A stretch of DNA of 64,000 nucleotides. Origin: Nocardioides anomalus. GTDB lineage: Bacteria > Actinomycetota > Actinomycetes > Propionibacteriales > Nocardioidaceae. The notes under the pieces are model-generated. The model made no database searches. It had not been told where the DNA came from and saw nothing but the letters and a program-made list of their open reading frames with translations. The position numbers were made by a program, and so were the translations under genes. The first letter of the stretch is position 1; each line of letters begins with the position of its first letter. Below, piece by piece: positions 37,420-47,109 of the stretch. The stretch lies in contig NZ_CP049257.1 of the NCBI RefSeq assembly GCF_011046535.1, positions 434,001 to 498,000 of the forward strand, read 5' to 3'.

Positions 37420-37920
37420 GTGACTGAGAACAGCACCGAGGTCGAGGAGACCTACACCGCCGACGAGCAGGGCATCGCCTACAGCTCGGAGAGCTCGCCG
37501 TCGGCCGACACGCCGTCGCGCCCCGCGACCATCGCCCCCGCCGCGGCCACCGGCCGCCGCAAGGAGGCCGTGGCCCGCGTGCGCATCGTGCCGGGCACCG
37601 GCGTGTGGACCATCAACGGCCGCACCCTCGACTCCTACTTCCCCAACAAGCTGCACCAGCAGGTGGTGAACGAGCCGTTCGCCGAGCTGCAGCTCGAGGG
37701 CCGCTTCGACGTGATCGCCCGCATCCAGGGCGGCGGCATCACCGGTCAGGCCGGCGCGCTGCGCCTCGGCGTGGCCCGCTGCCTCAACTCGATCGACGTC
37801 GAGGCCAACCGCCCCTCGCTCAAGAAGGCCGGGCTGCTCACGCGTGACGCCCGTGTCATCGAGCGCAAGAAGGCCGGTCTGAAGAAGGCCCGCAAGGCTC
37901 CGCAGTACAGCAAGCGCTGA
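37420..37920 (+). CDS. rpsI: 30S ribosomal protein S9
   Basis: A 166-residue S9. The conserved body runs from [18 protein letters not shown] to the basic C-terminal tail [12 protein letters not shown], which reaches into the P-site tRNA contact. [17 protein letters not shown] is the core motif. The first 45 residues are an acidic Glu/Ser/Ala-rich extension typical of actinobacterial S9. Start GTG 37420, preceded by GAGGA. Followed 17 bases later by glmM, a conserved gene order. Confidence 0.97.
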   Translation: MTENSTEVEETYTADEQGIAYSSESSPSADTPSRPATIAPAAATGRRKEAVARVRIVPGTGVWTINGRTLDSYFPNKLHQQVVNEPFAELQLEGRFDVIARIQGGGITGQAGALRLGVARCLNSIDVEANRPSLKKAGLLTRDARVIERKKAGLKKARKAPQYSKR

Positions 37921-37937
37921 CCGCGGGTACGACGCGG

Positions 37938-39291
37938 ATGCCGCGCGTCTTCGGCACCGACGGGGTCCGGGGCCTCGCCAACCGCGAGGTCACGGCCGAG
38001 CTGGCCCTGGGCCTGTCGGTCGCCGCGGCGCGCGTCATCACCGCCCACGGCGAGGTGGCGGCGGGCCGCGAGCGGCCGCTGGCCGTCGTGGGCCGCGACC
38101 CGCGCATCTCGGGTCAGATCCTCGAGCACGCCGTGGTGGCCGGGCTGGCCTCGGCCGGCGTCGACGTGCTGCGCCTGCGGGTGCTGCCGACGCCGGGCGT
38201 GGCCTACCTGACCGAGGCGCTGGGCGCCGACCTCGGCGTGGTCATCTCGGCCTCGCACAACCCGATGCCCGACAACGGCATCAAGTTCCTCGCGCGCGGC
38301 GGGCACAAGCTCGACGACGCGCTCGAGGTCCAGATCGAGGAGCTCCTCGGCACCGCCTGGGACGCACCGCTCGGCGCGGACGTCGGACGGGTCCGCCCGT
38401 ACGAGCGCCCCGTCGAGGAGTACGTCGAGCACCTGCTCGGCACCCTCGGCCACCGGCTCGACGGGCTCAAGGTCGTCGTGGACTGCGCCAACGGCGCGGC
38501 CAGCATCGCCGCGCCGATGGCGCTCGAGGGCCGCGGGCGCCGAGGTGGTGGTCATCGGCGCCGAGCCAGACGGGCTCAACATCAACGACGGCTGCGGCTC
38601 GACCCACCCGGCCGGCCTCCAGGCCGCCGTGGTGGCGCACGGCGCGGACGCCGGGATCGCCCTCGACGGCGACGCCGACCGCTGCCTGGCCGTGGACCAC
38701 ACCGGTCAGCTCGTCGACGGCGACCAGATCCTCGCGGTGCTGGCCCTCGGGCTGGCCGAGACCGGCGAGCTCGAGGCCGACACCGTGGTCGCGACCGTGA
38801 TGAGCAACCTCGGCTTCGTGCAGGCCATGCAGGCGGCGGGCCTGCGCGTGCTGCAGACCAGGGTCGGCGACCGCTACGTGCTCGAGGAGATGCGTCTCGG
38901 CGGCTACAGCCTCGGCGGCGAGCAGTCCGGCCACGTGATCATGAGCCGCCACGCCACCACCGGCGACGGCATCCTCACCGCCCTGCACCTGCTCCAGCGC
39001 GTGGTCACCACCGGCCAGGACCTCCGGTCACTGGCCTCGGTCGTCACCCGTCTGCCGCAGGTGCTGCTCAACGTCACCGGCGTCGACAAGGACCGCACCG
39101 ACGACCCGGTCCTCGCCGACGCCGTCGCCGCCGAGGAGGCCGCGCTCGGCGGCCACGGCCGGGTGCTGCTGCGCCCCTCCGGCACCGAGCCGCTGGTGCG
39201 CGTCATGGTCGAGGCGCCGACCGACGAGGACGCCCGCGCGGTCGCCGGCCGGCTCGCCGACGTCGTGCGGCAACGGCTCTCCCTCGGCTGA
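37938..39291 (+). pseudogene. glmM: phosphoglucosamine mutase, frameshifted near 38528
   Basis: The enzyme turns glucosamine-6-phosphate into glucosamine-1-phosphate for peptidoglycan precursor synthesis. The N-terminal part has FGTDGVRG and the phosphoserine loop ISASHNP (Ser106). The C-terminal part has the metal loop DGDADR, GEQSGHV and the phosphate clamp [11 protein letters not shown]. The two parts lie in different frames. The string GCTCGAGGGCCGCGGG (38522-38537) has one G too many; removing a G at 38528-38530 gives [18 protein letters not shown] and a full-length 450-residue protein. As the gene is normally essential and downstream motifs are perfect, a sequencing error is likelier than a true pseudogene. 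Confidence 0.9.
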
Positions 39292-39324
39292 CCCAAAGCC
39301 CAGCGCCCGACGCGCTGTCGCGGT

Positions 39325-39330
39325 TACCGT
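39325..39330 (+). promoter_or_regulatory. -10 hexamer TACCGT, likely leaderless start of the kinase gene
   Basis: TACCGT is separated by six bases from the GTG at 39337, with no ribosome-binding sequence. Confidence 0.5.
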
Positions 39331-39336
39331 CGAGCG

Positions 39337-40185
39337 GTGGCCCGGCCGTACGTCGTGAACGGGGCGCGGGCCGCCGACCAGGCTGACCCGCGCGTCGAGG
39401 CCGTGCTCGAGGTCCTCACCGGGCGCAGCCTCGCGGAGGTCGCCGCCGAGTGGCGGGTCGAGCCGGCGCTCCTGGGCCGGTGGGTCCGCTCCTTCGTCGA
39501 CGCGGGCACCGCGGCGGTCACCAACCGACCCGACCCGGACGCCGCCCGGCAGCGCGACCGCTTCCTCGCGGCGTTCGCCCACGAGGTCCGCACCCCGTTG
39601 ACCGTCGCGCTCGGCTGGCTGTCGCTGCTGGCGCACGACGACGTACCTCCGCACCGGGTGGCGACCTCGCTCCAGCGCCTGCACGGCGCGGTCCACCAGC
39701 TGGCCGAGCGCACCCGCGACGTCGAGCTGATGGCCACCGCCTCGCTCGGCCGGCTGCGCCTCGCACCCGAGCCGGTCACCGTCACCGAGCTCGCCGCGCG
39801 GCTCGACCCGGCCCCCGAGGTGCACGGCGGCGGGCGCCGGCTCAGCGTCGACCCCGACCTGTTCGCGACCGTGCTGCGCGACCTCTGGGCCGCCGCGGCC
39901 ACCGCCCCGACGCCGACGCACCGCCGCATCGAGGTCGCCCACGAGCCGCCCTGGGACGTCGTGCGCGTGGTGCGCCACGGCGACCCGATCGACGCCCGGC
40001 TGCTCCAGGCGCTGTTCGAGCCGTTCGACCTCAACGACGACCGCACGGGCGTGACCATCGGTCTCTACCTCGTTCGCGCCCTCGTCGTGCTCCACGGCGG
40101 TAGCGTCGGGGTCGAGCAGGACGACCACACCGCGACGTTCTGGGTGCGCATCCCGGAGCGTCCACCACACGGGGAGACGACATGA
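39337..40185 (+). CDS. histidine-kinase-like protein with N-terminal transposase-type HTH
   Basis: A 282-residue soluble protein without membrane helices. Residues 15-60 look like a helix-turn-helix of the transposase/Mrr-like kind ([20 protein letters not shown], then LGRWVRSF). Residues 68-120 form a HisKA dimerisation helix with the phospho-acceptor site [17 protein letters not shown]. The C-terminal third resembles HATPase_c: [20 protein letters not shown] then [12 protein letters not shown], the G2-box region. A clear N-box is missing, so kinase activity may be weak. No response regulator is adjacent. The stop overlaps the start of the DUF1059 gene (ATGA). Confidence 0.72.
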   Translation: MARPYVVNGARAADQADPRVEAVLEVLTGRSLAEVAAEWRVEPALLGRWVRSFVDAGTAAVTNRPDPDAARQRDRFLAAFAHEVRTPLTVALGWLSLLAHDDVPPHRVATSLQRLHGAVHQLAERTRDVELMATASLGRLRLAPEPVTVTELAARLDPAPEVHGGGRRLSVDPDLFATVLRDLWAAAATAPTPTHRRIEVAHEPPWDVVRVVRHGDPIDARLLQALFEPFDLNDDRTGVTIGLYLVRALVVLHGGSVGVEQDDHTATFWVRIPERPPHGETT

Positions 40186-40358
40186 CCTTCAAGCTGGCCT
40201 GCGGCGACGTGATGCCCGGCTGCGCCGCGCACTTCGAGGCCGACACCCAGGGCGAGCTCATGCAGCAGGTGGGCGCGCACGCGGCCGCCGACCACGGCAT
40301 CACCGAGATCACGCCCGACGTCGCGCAAGCGGTCGAGGGCAAGATCGTGCGCTACTGA
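40182..40358 (+). CDS. DUF1059 small protein
   Basis: A 58-residue protein that overlaps the end of the kinase-like gene by four bases. It has the DUF1059 layout: KLACGDVMPGCAAHFEADTQ, then ELMQQVGAHAAADHG with paired Cys and His residues (Cys7, Cys14, His33, His38) that could hold a metal, then ITEITPDVAQAVEGKIV. The function of this family is unknown. Coupled translation to an atypical sensor kinase suggests a regulatory or redox partner, which is inference. Confidence 0.85.
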   Translation: MTFKLACGDVMPGCAAHFEADTQGELMQQVGAHAAADHGITEITPDVAQAVEGKIVRY

Positions 40359-40375
40359 GCGCACCCCGGCGGGCC

Positions 40376-40381
40376 TAGGCT
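40376..40381 (+). promoter_or_regulatory. -10 hexamer TAGGCT before the GNAT gene
   Basis: TAGGCT is followed by seven bases and GTG 40389, the leaderless pattern repeated at several genes here. Confidence 0.55.
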
Positions 40382-40388
40382 CGGGCGG

Positions 40389-41398
40389 GTGCGCCTGGAG
40401 ATCCGCGAGCTCGACCGCTCGGACGAGGCCCAGGTCCACGCCTGGTGGTCGGTGGGCCAGCAGGCCACGCCGGAGCACGGCCGCCGCTTCTGGCCGGAGT
40501 GGGAGATCTCGCGCCACGCCCTGCCCCAGGTCGACGAGCACAACCGCCTCGCGCTGCTGGGCGGCTACGAGGGGGACGAGGTCGTCGGGACCGCCCTGGT
40601 GGTCATGCCGCTGCGCGACAACACCCACTTCCTCCAGTACGACGTCCGCGTGCGCCCCGACCGCCGGCGCGCGGGCGTGGGCACCACCCTGGCCGATCAC
40701 TGCGAGGCCCTGGCCGACGAGGCCGGGCGGCGCACGCTGCTGGCCGACGTCCTCGTGCCCTCGGACGGCGACCCGGAGGGTGACGAGCACGCCGCCTGGG
40801 CCCTGCGCCGGGGCTTCGCCGTGGCCAACACCGACGGCGTCAAGGGCTGTGACCTCGCGGCGGAGGAGTCCCGGCTCCCCGCGCTCGAGGCCCACGCCGC
40901 CGCCCGGCTCGGCGACCACCGGCTCGCGTGGTGGGTCGACCCGGCGCCGGAGGAGCACCTGGTCTCCCTGGCCGCGGGGAGGAGCCGGTTCCTGGAGGAG
41001 ATCCCGCTCGGCGAGCTCGACCTGCGACCGCAGGCCTGGACGCCGGAGCGGATCCGGTCCGGCGAGGCCAGAAGGGCCGCCCAGCGCCGACAGCAGCTGA
41101 CCGTGATCGCGCTGACGCCCGACGGCGGGGTCGCCGGCTTCGCCGAGGCGGTCGTGGCGCCCCACGCCCCCGGCTCGCCGACATCGGCTCGACCCTCGTG
41201 CTCCCCGACCACCGTGGCCACCGGCTCGGGCTGGCCATGAAGGTGCTGCTCCACCGCCGGCTGCGCGCGCTCCACCCGGGCGCCGAGCTCGTGGTCACCG
41301 CCAACGCCACCACCAACGCCGCCATGAGCGCCGTCAACGAGCAGCTCGGCTACCGGCTGGTGGCCCGGCTGCTCGAGCTGCAGAAGGTGACCGGGTGA
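40389..41398 (+). pseudogene. double-GNAT acetyltransferase-like protein, frameshifted near 41167
   Basis: The first frame (from GTG 40389) gives an N-terminal GNAT half with VRVRPDRRRAGVGTTLADHC and continues to VVAPHAPG. The second half, STLVLPDHRGHRLGLAMKVL and NATTNAAMSAVNEQLGYRL, lies in another frame and ends at 41398. Adding one C to the C5 run at 41167-41171 joins them as PHAPRLADIGSTLVLP, giving a protein of about 336 residues like its neighbours at 15560 and 41395. Function unknown. The stop overlaps the start of the next paralogue. Either a single-base sequencing error or a recent inactivation. Confidence 0.8.
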
Positions 41399-42393
41399 GC
41401 GTGGACCTCCGGGCGCTGGACCGCGACGACGACGCGGAGCTCCGCGCCTACTGGGAGGTCCTGCACGAGGCGTCCGCAGAGCGGCGCTACGCGCAGCTGC
41501 CGACCTGGAGCGCCGCGCAGGCCTCCCTGCGCACCGATCGAGACGACCAGCGCGAGGTGCGGGCCGCGGTGTGGCGCGACGGGCGGATGGTCGGCACCCT
41601 CGCGCTCCAGGCGCCCCTCCACGACCACACCGACCTCGCCTACGTCTTCCTGGACGTCCTGCCGTCGCAGCGGCGCTCGGGCGTGGCCTCCGCCCTCCTC
41701 GAGCACGCCGAGGAGCAGGCCCGCGCACTGGGCCGGATGGCGCTGGTGGGGTGGGCGTTCGCCCGGGTGGGCGCGGAGAGCCCGGCCACGGCGTTCGCGG
41801 CGGCCCGCGGCTTCCGGGTCGAGCTCGAGGAGGGCAGCAAGGTCCTCGATCTCACCACCGGCCGGGACTGGTGGGCGCGGCTGGCCGCCGAGTCCGCGGA
41901 GCACCACGCGCGGCACCGGCTGGTCACGACGTGGTCCCCGCTGCCCGACGAGCTGGTCGAGGGCTACTGCCGGCTCAACGAGGCGATGCGCGGCGAGATG
42001 CCCAGCGGGGAGTCGGGCGACGAGCCCGAGCGCTGGGACGCGGCGCGGCTGCGGGCCAAGGAGGCGCGCAACGCGCGGGCCGGGCGGCGCGACCTGGCCA
42101 CCTTCGCGCTGGACGACGCCGGCCGGGCCGTGGCGTTCACCGAGCTCCAGGTCGACGAGGCGACCCCGGACCGCGCGTTCCAGTCCGGGACGCTCGTCCT
42201 GCCCGAGGCGCGCGGGCACCGGCTGGGCCTGGCCCTCAAGGTCGCCAGCCTGCGGGCCCTCGTCGCGGCGTACCCGGAGGTGGCCTGGATCGCCACCGAG
42301 AACGCCGACGTCAACGCCCCGATGAACGCCATCAACGAGCGGCTCGGCTTCCGGGTCGTCGAGCGGTGTGTCGAGGTCCGCAAGGCGATCTGA
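41395..42393 (+). CDS. double-GNAT acetyltransferase-like protein
   Basis: A 332-residue intact paralogue of the preceding gene, starting at GTG 41395 over its stop. The N-half carries YVFLDVLPSQRRSGVASALL, with the RRSGVA acetyl-CoA loop; the C-half carries SGTLVLPEARGHRLGLALKV and ENADVNAPMNAINERLGF. These last two segments are shared almost word for word with the proteins at 15560 and 40389. The acceptor substrate is unknown. The adjacent pair is probably a tandem duplication that has since diverged. Confidence 0.87.
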   Translation: MSVDLRALDRDDDAELRAYWEVLHEASAERRYAQLPTWSAAQASLRTDRDDQREVRAAVWRDGRMVGTLALQAPLHDHTDLAYVFLDVLPSQRRSGVASALLEHAEEQARALGRMALVGWAFARVGAESPATAFAAARGFRVELEEGSKVLDLTTGRDWWARLAAESAEHHARHRLVTTWSPLPDELVEGYCRLNEAMRGEMPSGESGDEPERWDAARLRAKEARNARAGRRDLATFALDDAGRAVAFTELQVDEATPDRAFQSGTLVLPEARGHRLGLALKVASLRALVAAYPEVAWIATENADVNAPMNAINERLGFRVVERCVEVRKAI

Positions 42394-42426
42394 GCGGTTC
42401 GGCTGTCCGCGGGCGGCGGGGCGACC

Positions 42427-42432
42427 TAGCGT
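42427..42432 (+). promoter_or_regulatory. -10 hexamer TAGCGT, likely leaderless start
   Basis: TAGCGT lies six bases before GTG 42439; no Shine-Dalgarno sequence is seen. Confidence 0.5.
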
Positions 42433-42438
42433 GGTCTC

Positions 42439-43677
42439 GTGGACCCCTCTCGGCGCACGCGCGCGCTCGCGCTGCTCACCCTGCTCCTCGCGCTGCTGGC
42501 TCCGGCCCTGGTGGCGCTCGGGTCGGCCCCCGCGGAGGCCGCGACCGGTCGGGTGCGCGGCACCATCACCGGCGCGCACGGCGACACCAACCCGAAGGTC
42601 AAGGTCTCGTGGTTCACCGAGGACTGGACCTACCTCGGGGCGCGCAAGGCGCGCGGCGGCGGCTACTCGCTGGTGCTCGAGCCGGGGACCTACCACCTGC
42701 AGTTCACCGATCAGCGCCCGGCGTACGACGTCGAGAAGTACTACCCGGCCGACGTGACGGTGACCGTGAGCAGCGGCGCGACCGCGATCAAGAACGTCCG
42801 GCTGCGCACCGGCGCAGCGATCGGTGGCGTGGTCACGGCCGGCGGCAAGCCCGCGGGCGGGGCGCGGATCGTGGCGGCCAACAAGGAGCAGAACTCCTTC
42901 GAGACGACGGCCAACAAGCAGGGGGAGTACGCCCTGGGCGGGCTCCCGCCGGGCAGCTACTCGATCTTCACCTACGACCGGCGCAAGCAGTTCGTGGGCA
43001 AGAGCACCTACCTGCCGCGGATGAAGGCCGGGACCTTCAAGAAGACCAACGTCAAGCTGACCACCAAGGCCGGCCGCTTCGTCGTCGACCTGTACGCCGG
43101 CGACCAGCCCTACCCCGACGTCGCCTTCGTGACGGCGGTCAGCAAGAGCAACGGCCAGTTCTGGACCGAGAAGGCCGCGCACGGATCGGTCACCTTCTCC
43201 GGGCTCTACCCGGGCAAGTACACCCTCGTCATCCCCGGCGCGGGCGGCTACCTCGGCGGCACGCTGCCGGTCACTGGCAAGGTCAAGAAGGGGCGCACCT
43301 CCTTCGGGACCCTGCGCCTGACCCGACCCGGTGCGTCGGTCGGCGGCGCGGTCGTGGACAGCAAGGACGCCTCCAAGCCGCTGAGCCCCGTCGCGGTCTC
43401 GCTGTACGACGGGACCGGGGCCCTGGTGGCCAGCGGGACCACCGCCGCGGACGGCACGTTCACCGTCGGTGGGCAGCTCGACACCGCCTCGGGGCTGACC
43501 CTCGTGGCGCAACCCAGCGGCGGCACCGCGCCGTACCTGCGGGGGGCCGCCTACTGCAAGTTCGGCACCACGACGATCCCCGGCATCTCGGTCACTGCGG
43601 GCCAGGTCACACCACTGGGTGTCCTTTCGCTGCCGCACCTGGCCGGCGCGGACCAGGACGCCTCCTGCCAGCCCTGA
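42439..43677 (+). CDS. secreted protein with carboxypeptidase-regulatory-like beta repeats
   Basis: A 412-residue protein with a signal peptide ending near residue 34 (APAEAATG). Four to five beta-sandwich repeats follow, of the type that includes GRVRGTITGAHGDTNPKVKV, GGYSLVLEPGTYHLQFTD, GEYALGGLPPGSYSIFTYD and GSVTFSGLYPGKYTLVIPG, which resemble CarboxypepD_reg / prealbumin-like domains of surface proteins. There is no LPXTG motif, membrane anchor or catalytic site, so it is probably released or loosely bound. The C-terminal pair of cysteines (AAYCKF, DASCQP) may form a disulfide. Stands alone between the GNAT pair and the glycosyltransferase. Confidence 0.82.
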   Translation: MDPSRRTRALALLTLLLALLAPALVALGSAPAEAATGRVRGTITGAHGDTNPKVKVSWFTEDWTYLGARKARGGGYSLVLEPGTYHLQFTDQRPAYDVEKYYPADVTVTVSSGATAIKNVRLRTGAAIGGVVTAGGKPAGGARIVAANKEQNSFETTANKQGEYALGGLPPGSYSIFTYDRRKQFVGKSTYLPRMKAGTFKKTNVKLTTKAGRFVVDLYAGDQPYPDVAFVTAVSKSNGQFWTEKAAHGSVTFSGLYPGKYTLVIPGAGGYLGGTLPVTGKVKKGRTSFGTLRLTRPGASVGGAVVDSKDASKPLSPVAVSLYDGTGALVASGTTAADGTFTVGGQLDTASGLTLVAQPSGGTAPYLRGAAYCKFGTTTIPGISVTAGQVTPLGVLSLPHLAGADQDASCQP

Positions 43678-43753
43678 CCCGGACGGGTGGGATCCGCACC
43701 ACAATTCCGCTGTTCGGCTGTCCAGACCGCTCGCAGGCCGCAGAATTGGGCCC

Positions 43754-45232
43754 GTGAGTGAGGAAGGGTCCGGGTCCCTCAAGACGGTGCCGACCGCGAC
43801 CCCCGGCAACGAGTACGTCCTGCGTCGTGACCAGGGGCTGAGCGACTACGCCGACACGCTGGCCGACGAGCTGGCCACGCTGCCCAGCCAGCGGCCGACC
43901 GTGGGCTGCATCATCCCGGCGTACAACGAGGGCGAGACCATCGCCGGCGTCCTGGACTCCCTGCTCATGCAGACCCGCCTGCCCGACGTGATCCACGTGA
44001 TCATCAACAACACCACCGACGACTCCGTCGAGGTGGCCAGCCACTACGCCGGGCCGCACACCCGTCTCACGCCCTCGGGTGAGCAGTCGACGGTCATCTA
44101 CGTCCACGACATCGGCAAGAACCCCGACAAGAAGGTCGGCGCCCTCAACTACGGCTACAGCCTGGTCGAGGGCATGGACTTCCTGCTCGGCGTGGACGGC
44201 GACACCACGCCCGAGCCCAACGCGCTCGAAGCGCTGGTCGACGAGATCTCCAGCGACGACCGGATCGGCGGCATCTCGGCGATCTACTCCATCGACGACA
44301 GCGCGCTCGACGGGCTGATGTCGAAGTTCCTCATCGCCGGGCAGCGCGCGCAGTTCTCGGCGTTCAACATGCAGAACCTGCTCAAGGGCCGCAACATGGC
44401 CGTCCTCGGTGGGCAGTTCTCGATCTTCTCGACCAAGGCGCTCAAGCAGGTCCTCAAGGACACCCACCAGCGCACGCCGTGGGTCAACGACTCCGAGGTC
44501 GAGGACTCGCTGCTCTCGCTGCAGATCAAGAGCGCCGGCTACCTGACCAAGATCAGCGCCAAGGCCTACGCCCACGTGGGCGGCATGACCACACTGCGCT
44601 CGCTGGACGGCCAGCAGGTCAAGTGGAACTACGGCGCCATCGACCTGATGTGGCCCGGTCAGCGCGGCGACACCCGTGGGCAACCGCTGCACCCGAACCT
44701 GCGGCTGCGGTGGTTCGAGCACGCCTCGATGGTGCTGAACATGTTCACCCGCATCGGCTTCCTGCTGCTGCTGCTGGGCTCGCTGTCGATCCACGCCTTC
44801 GTCTTCCGCGCCTGGTGGCTGCTGCCGCCGCTGGCCGCGCAGTTCCTGAACTACCGCGTCGCGCGCTCGATGGCCTTCGCCAACCGCAAGGACTACGTCT
44901 TCGCCCTGACCTTCGCGCCCGCGGAGGTCTACATGTGGATCCGGATGGGCCACTTCGTGCGCGCCTGGGTGAAGTTCTTCAGCCGCACCCAGACCGACAA
45001 CTGGGCGGCCCAGGCCAAGGCCGAGCGCGGCAAGGGGTCGAGCTACCTCTACCCGTTCCTCGCCCTGCTCGTCTTCCTCGCCGCCGCGGCCGCCATCTGG
45101 CTGCAGCTGCCCGTCGGCGTCCGCTCCGACACCCTGGCGGTCTGCTGGCCGATCCTGGGCATCCTCACCGTCCTCCAGACCGCCTGGATGTCGCTCAAGG
45201 CGCTCCGGCGCTACCGGGGGTACAAGGCATGA
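43754..45232 (+). CDS. membrane-bound family 2 glycosyltransferase
   Basis: A 492-residue processive-type GT2. The catalytic domain has VGCIIPAYNEGETIAGVLDS, the DxD-like GVDGDTTPEPNALE, the acceptor-side VNDSEVEDSLLSLQIK and LRLRWFEHAS in place of QxxRW. At least four membrane helices follow (about 335-390 and 445-490). Relatives make beta-linked surface polysaccharides such as poly-GlcNAc or cellulose-like polymers; the sugar is not known. The start GTG 43754 removes an upstream extension of poor coding quality. Its stop overlaps the start of a lipoprotein gene (ATGA), so the two probably act in one export step. Confidence 0.88.
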   Translation: MSEEGSGSLKTVPTATPGNEYVLRRDQGLSDYADTLADELATLPSQRPTVGCIIPAYNEGETIAGVLDSLLMQTRLPDVIHVIINNTTDDSVEVASHYAGPHTRLTPSGEQSTVIYVHDIGKNPDKKVGALNYGYSLVEGMDFLLGVDGDTTPEPNALEALVDEISSDDRIGGISAIYSIDDSALDGLMSKFLIAGQRAQFSAFNMQNLLKGRNMAVLGGQFSIFSTKALKQVLKDTHQRTPWVNDSEVEDSLLSLQIKSAGYLTKISAKAYAHVGGMTTLRSLDGQQVKWNYGAIDLMWPGQRGDTRGQPLHPNLRLRWFEHASMVLNMFTRIGFLLLLLGSLSIHAFVFRAWWLLPPLAAQFLNYRVARSMAFANRKDYVFALTFAPAEVYMWIRMGHFVRAWVKFFSRTQTDNWAAQAKAERGKGSSYLYPFLALLVFLAAAAAIWLQLPVGVRSDTLAVCWPILGILTVLQTAWMSLKALRRYRGYKA

Positions 45233-45972
45233 CCCGCCGCTCGTCCCGCACGCCCCGCGCCCTCCTGGCCGCCGGCGTCCTCTCGCTCGCGCTGCTCGGC
45301 TCCGGCTGCAGCCAGCTCGGCCTCAGCGACGACGACAAGAGCTCCGACGCCAAGCCCACGCCCTCGGCCTCGCCCACCGCCGCGCAGCCGGCCTTCGACT
45401 CGCAGTTCACCCGCGACGGGACCTTCCAGTCCCACATCACGCTGGACCAGGCACCGGGGATGGACTTCGTCTACACGCTCTACCCGACCAAGTCCACGCC
45501 GCGGACCAACGAGTGGTACCCCAAGGGCGGGAAGTACTTCTCCTTCACCTTCCAGGCCTACGACCTGAGCCAGGACATCCGCGCGCCGTTCAAGACCAAG
45601 CGCAAGGTCTACCTCAGCCACGTCGCGGTCACCTCGGCCACCACCACCAGCAACGGCGGCGCCACCGAGTCGCCGTACACCCTGGACGCGAAGGCCCCCA
45701 AGGTCACCTTCGACCCCCAGCCGCTCACCACCAAGTGGGGCATGCTCATCACCTCGCCCAAGGGCGCCTTCGAGCTGCGCAACCAGGAGATCGGCGACGT
45801 CTCCGACGACACCATCGGCGTGACCCTCACGCTGACCGCCGACGTAGCCGTCGAGACCGCCGCCGGCTCCGGGAAGTTCACCCGCCAGCAGGTCACCCAG
45901 CAGGTCCCGATCGCGATCTTCGCCTCCGACCAGCCCACCACCTCGCAGTCGATCCCGGTGGACGCCAATTAG
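45229..45972 (+). CDS. lipoprotein of unknown function, coupled to the glycosyltransferase
   Basis: A 247-residue lipoprotein: signal LLAAGVLSLALLGSGC with Cys27 as anchor, then a Ser/Asp/Pro spacer (SDDDKSSDAKPTPSASPTA) and a beta-rich domain (HITLDQAPGMDFVYTLYPTK and so on). The ATG at 45229 lies within the stop of the glycosyltransferase gene. No known motif is recognised. An accessory part of polysaccharide export or anchoring is the simplest inference. The tandem repeat array begins three bases after its stop. Confidence 0.78.
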   Translation: MTRRSSRTPRALLAAGVLSLALLGSGCSQLGLSDDDKSSDAKPTPSASPTAAQPAFDSQFTRDGTFQSHITLDQAPGMDFVYTLYPTKSTPRTNEWYPKGGKYFSFTFQAYDLSQDIRAPFKTKRKVYLSHVAVTSATTTSNGGATESPYTLDAKAPKVTFDPQPLTTKWGMLITSPKGAFELRNQEIGDVSDDTIGVTLTLTADVAVETAAGSGKFTRQQVTQQVPIAIFASDQPTTSQSIPVDAN

Positions 45973-45974
45973 CT

Positions 45975-47068
45975 GGCCGCGCCTCCGGCACGGCGTGCTC
46001 GGCGCGCTCTGACGAACCGTCCCGCGCACCTCCCTGGCTCGCCCAGGGGCTCGCTCCGGTCGGCACGCGGGCCGGTTCGGCGCGCCGAGCCTGCTGGCCG
46101 CGCCTCCGGCACGGCGTGCTCGGCGCGCTCTGACGAACCGTCCCGCGCACCTCCCTGGCTCGCCCAGGGCTCGCTCCGGTCGACACGCGGGCCGATTCGG
46201 CGCGCCGAGCCTGCTGGCCGCGCGCCTCCGGCACGGCGTGCTCGGCGCGCTCTGACGAACCGTCCCGCGCACCTCCCTGGCTCGCCCAGGGGCTCGCTCC
46301 GGTCGGCACGCGGGCCGATTCGGCGCGCCGGGCCTGCTTGGCCGCGCGCCTCCGGCACGGCGTGCTCGGCGCGCTCTGACGAACCGTCCCGCGCACCTCC
46401 CTGGCTCGCCCAGGGCTCGCTCCGGTCGGCACGCGGGCCGGTTCGGCGCGCCGAGCCTGCTGGCCGCGCCTCCGGCACGGCGTGCTCGGCGCGCTCTGAC
46501 GAACCGTCCCGCGCACCTCCCTGGCTCGCCCAGGGGCTCGCTCCGGTCGGCACGCGGGCCGGTTCGGCGCGCCGAGCCTGCTGGCCGCGCCTCCGGCACG
46601 GCGTGCTCGGCGCGCTCTGACGAACCGTCCCGCGCACCTCCCTGGCTCGCCCAGGGCTCGCTCCGGTCGACACGCGGGCCGATTCGGCGCGCCGAGCCTG
46701 CTGGCCGCGCGCCTCCGGCACGGCGTGCTCGGCGCGCTCTGACGAACCGTCCCGCGCACCTCCCTGGCTCGCCCAGGGGCTCGCTCCGGTCGGCACGCGG
46801 GCCGATTCGGCGCGCCGGGCCTGCTTGGCCGCGCGCCTCCGGCACGGCGTGCTCGGCGCGCTCTGACGAACCGTCCCGCGCACCTCCCTGGCTCGCCCAG
46901 GGCTCGCTCCGGTCGGCACGCGGGCCGGTTCGGCGCGCCGAGCCTGCTGGCCGCGCCTCCGGCACGGCGTGCTCGGCGCGCTCTGACGAACCGTCCCGCG
47001 CACCTCCCTGGCTCGCCCAGGGCTCGCTCCGGTCGGCACGCGGGCCGGTTCGGCGCGCCGAGCCTGCT
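45975..47068. repeat. nine-copy tandem repeat of 120-124 bp with higher-order 487-bp period
   Basis: Copies begin at 45975, 46096, 46216, 46340, 46462, 46583, 46703, 46827 and 46949. Lengths run 121, 120, 124, 122, 121, 120, 124, 122, 120. Copies 1-4 and 5-8 are identical unit by unit, so a 487-base block (45975-46461) has been duplicated whole (46462-46948). Variants differ at a few places, for example GCGCC/GCGCGCC, CAGGGG/CAGGG and GGTTCGG/GATTCGG. Each unit holds inner inverted segments such as CCCTGG-CTCG-CCCAGGG. No frame is kept through 487 bases, so it is non-coding. It fills the space between the lipoprotein gene and the converging response regulator gene. Confidence 0.92.
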
Positions 47069-47109
47069 GGTCCGGTCGGTCGTGAGGCGGCGCCCGGAGG
47101 CGCGGCGGT

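Noticed and set aside
38528-38530. Programmed frameshift in glmM
   Set aside because: No slippery heptamer, pausing structure or family precedent was seen. One surplus G in GAGGGCC explains the break, and three other genes show the same kind of indel.
45975-47068. CRISPR array
   Set aside because: Units are 120-124 bases and fully repeated, with no unique spacers and no cas genes.
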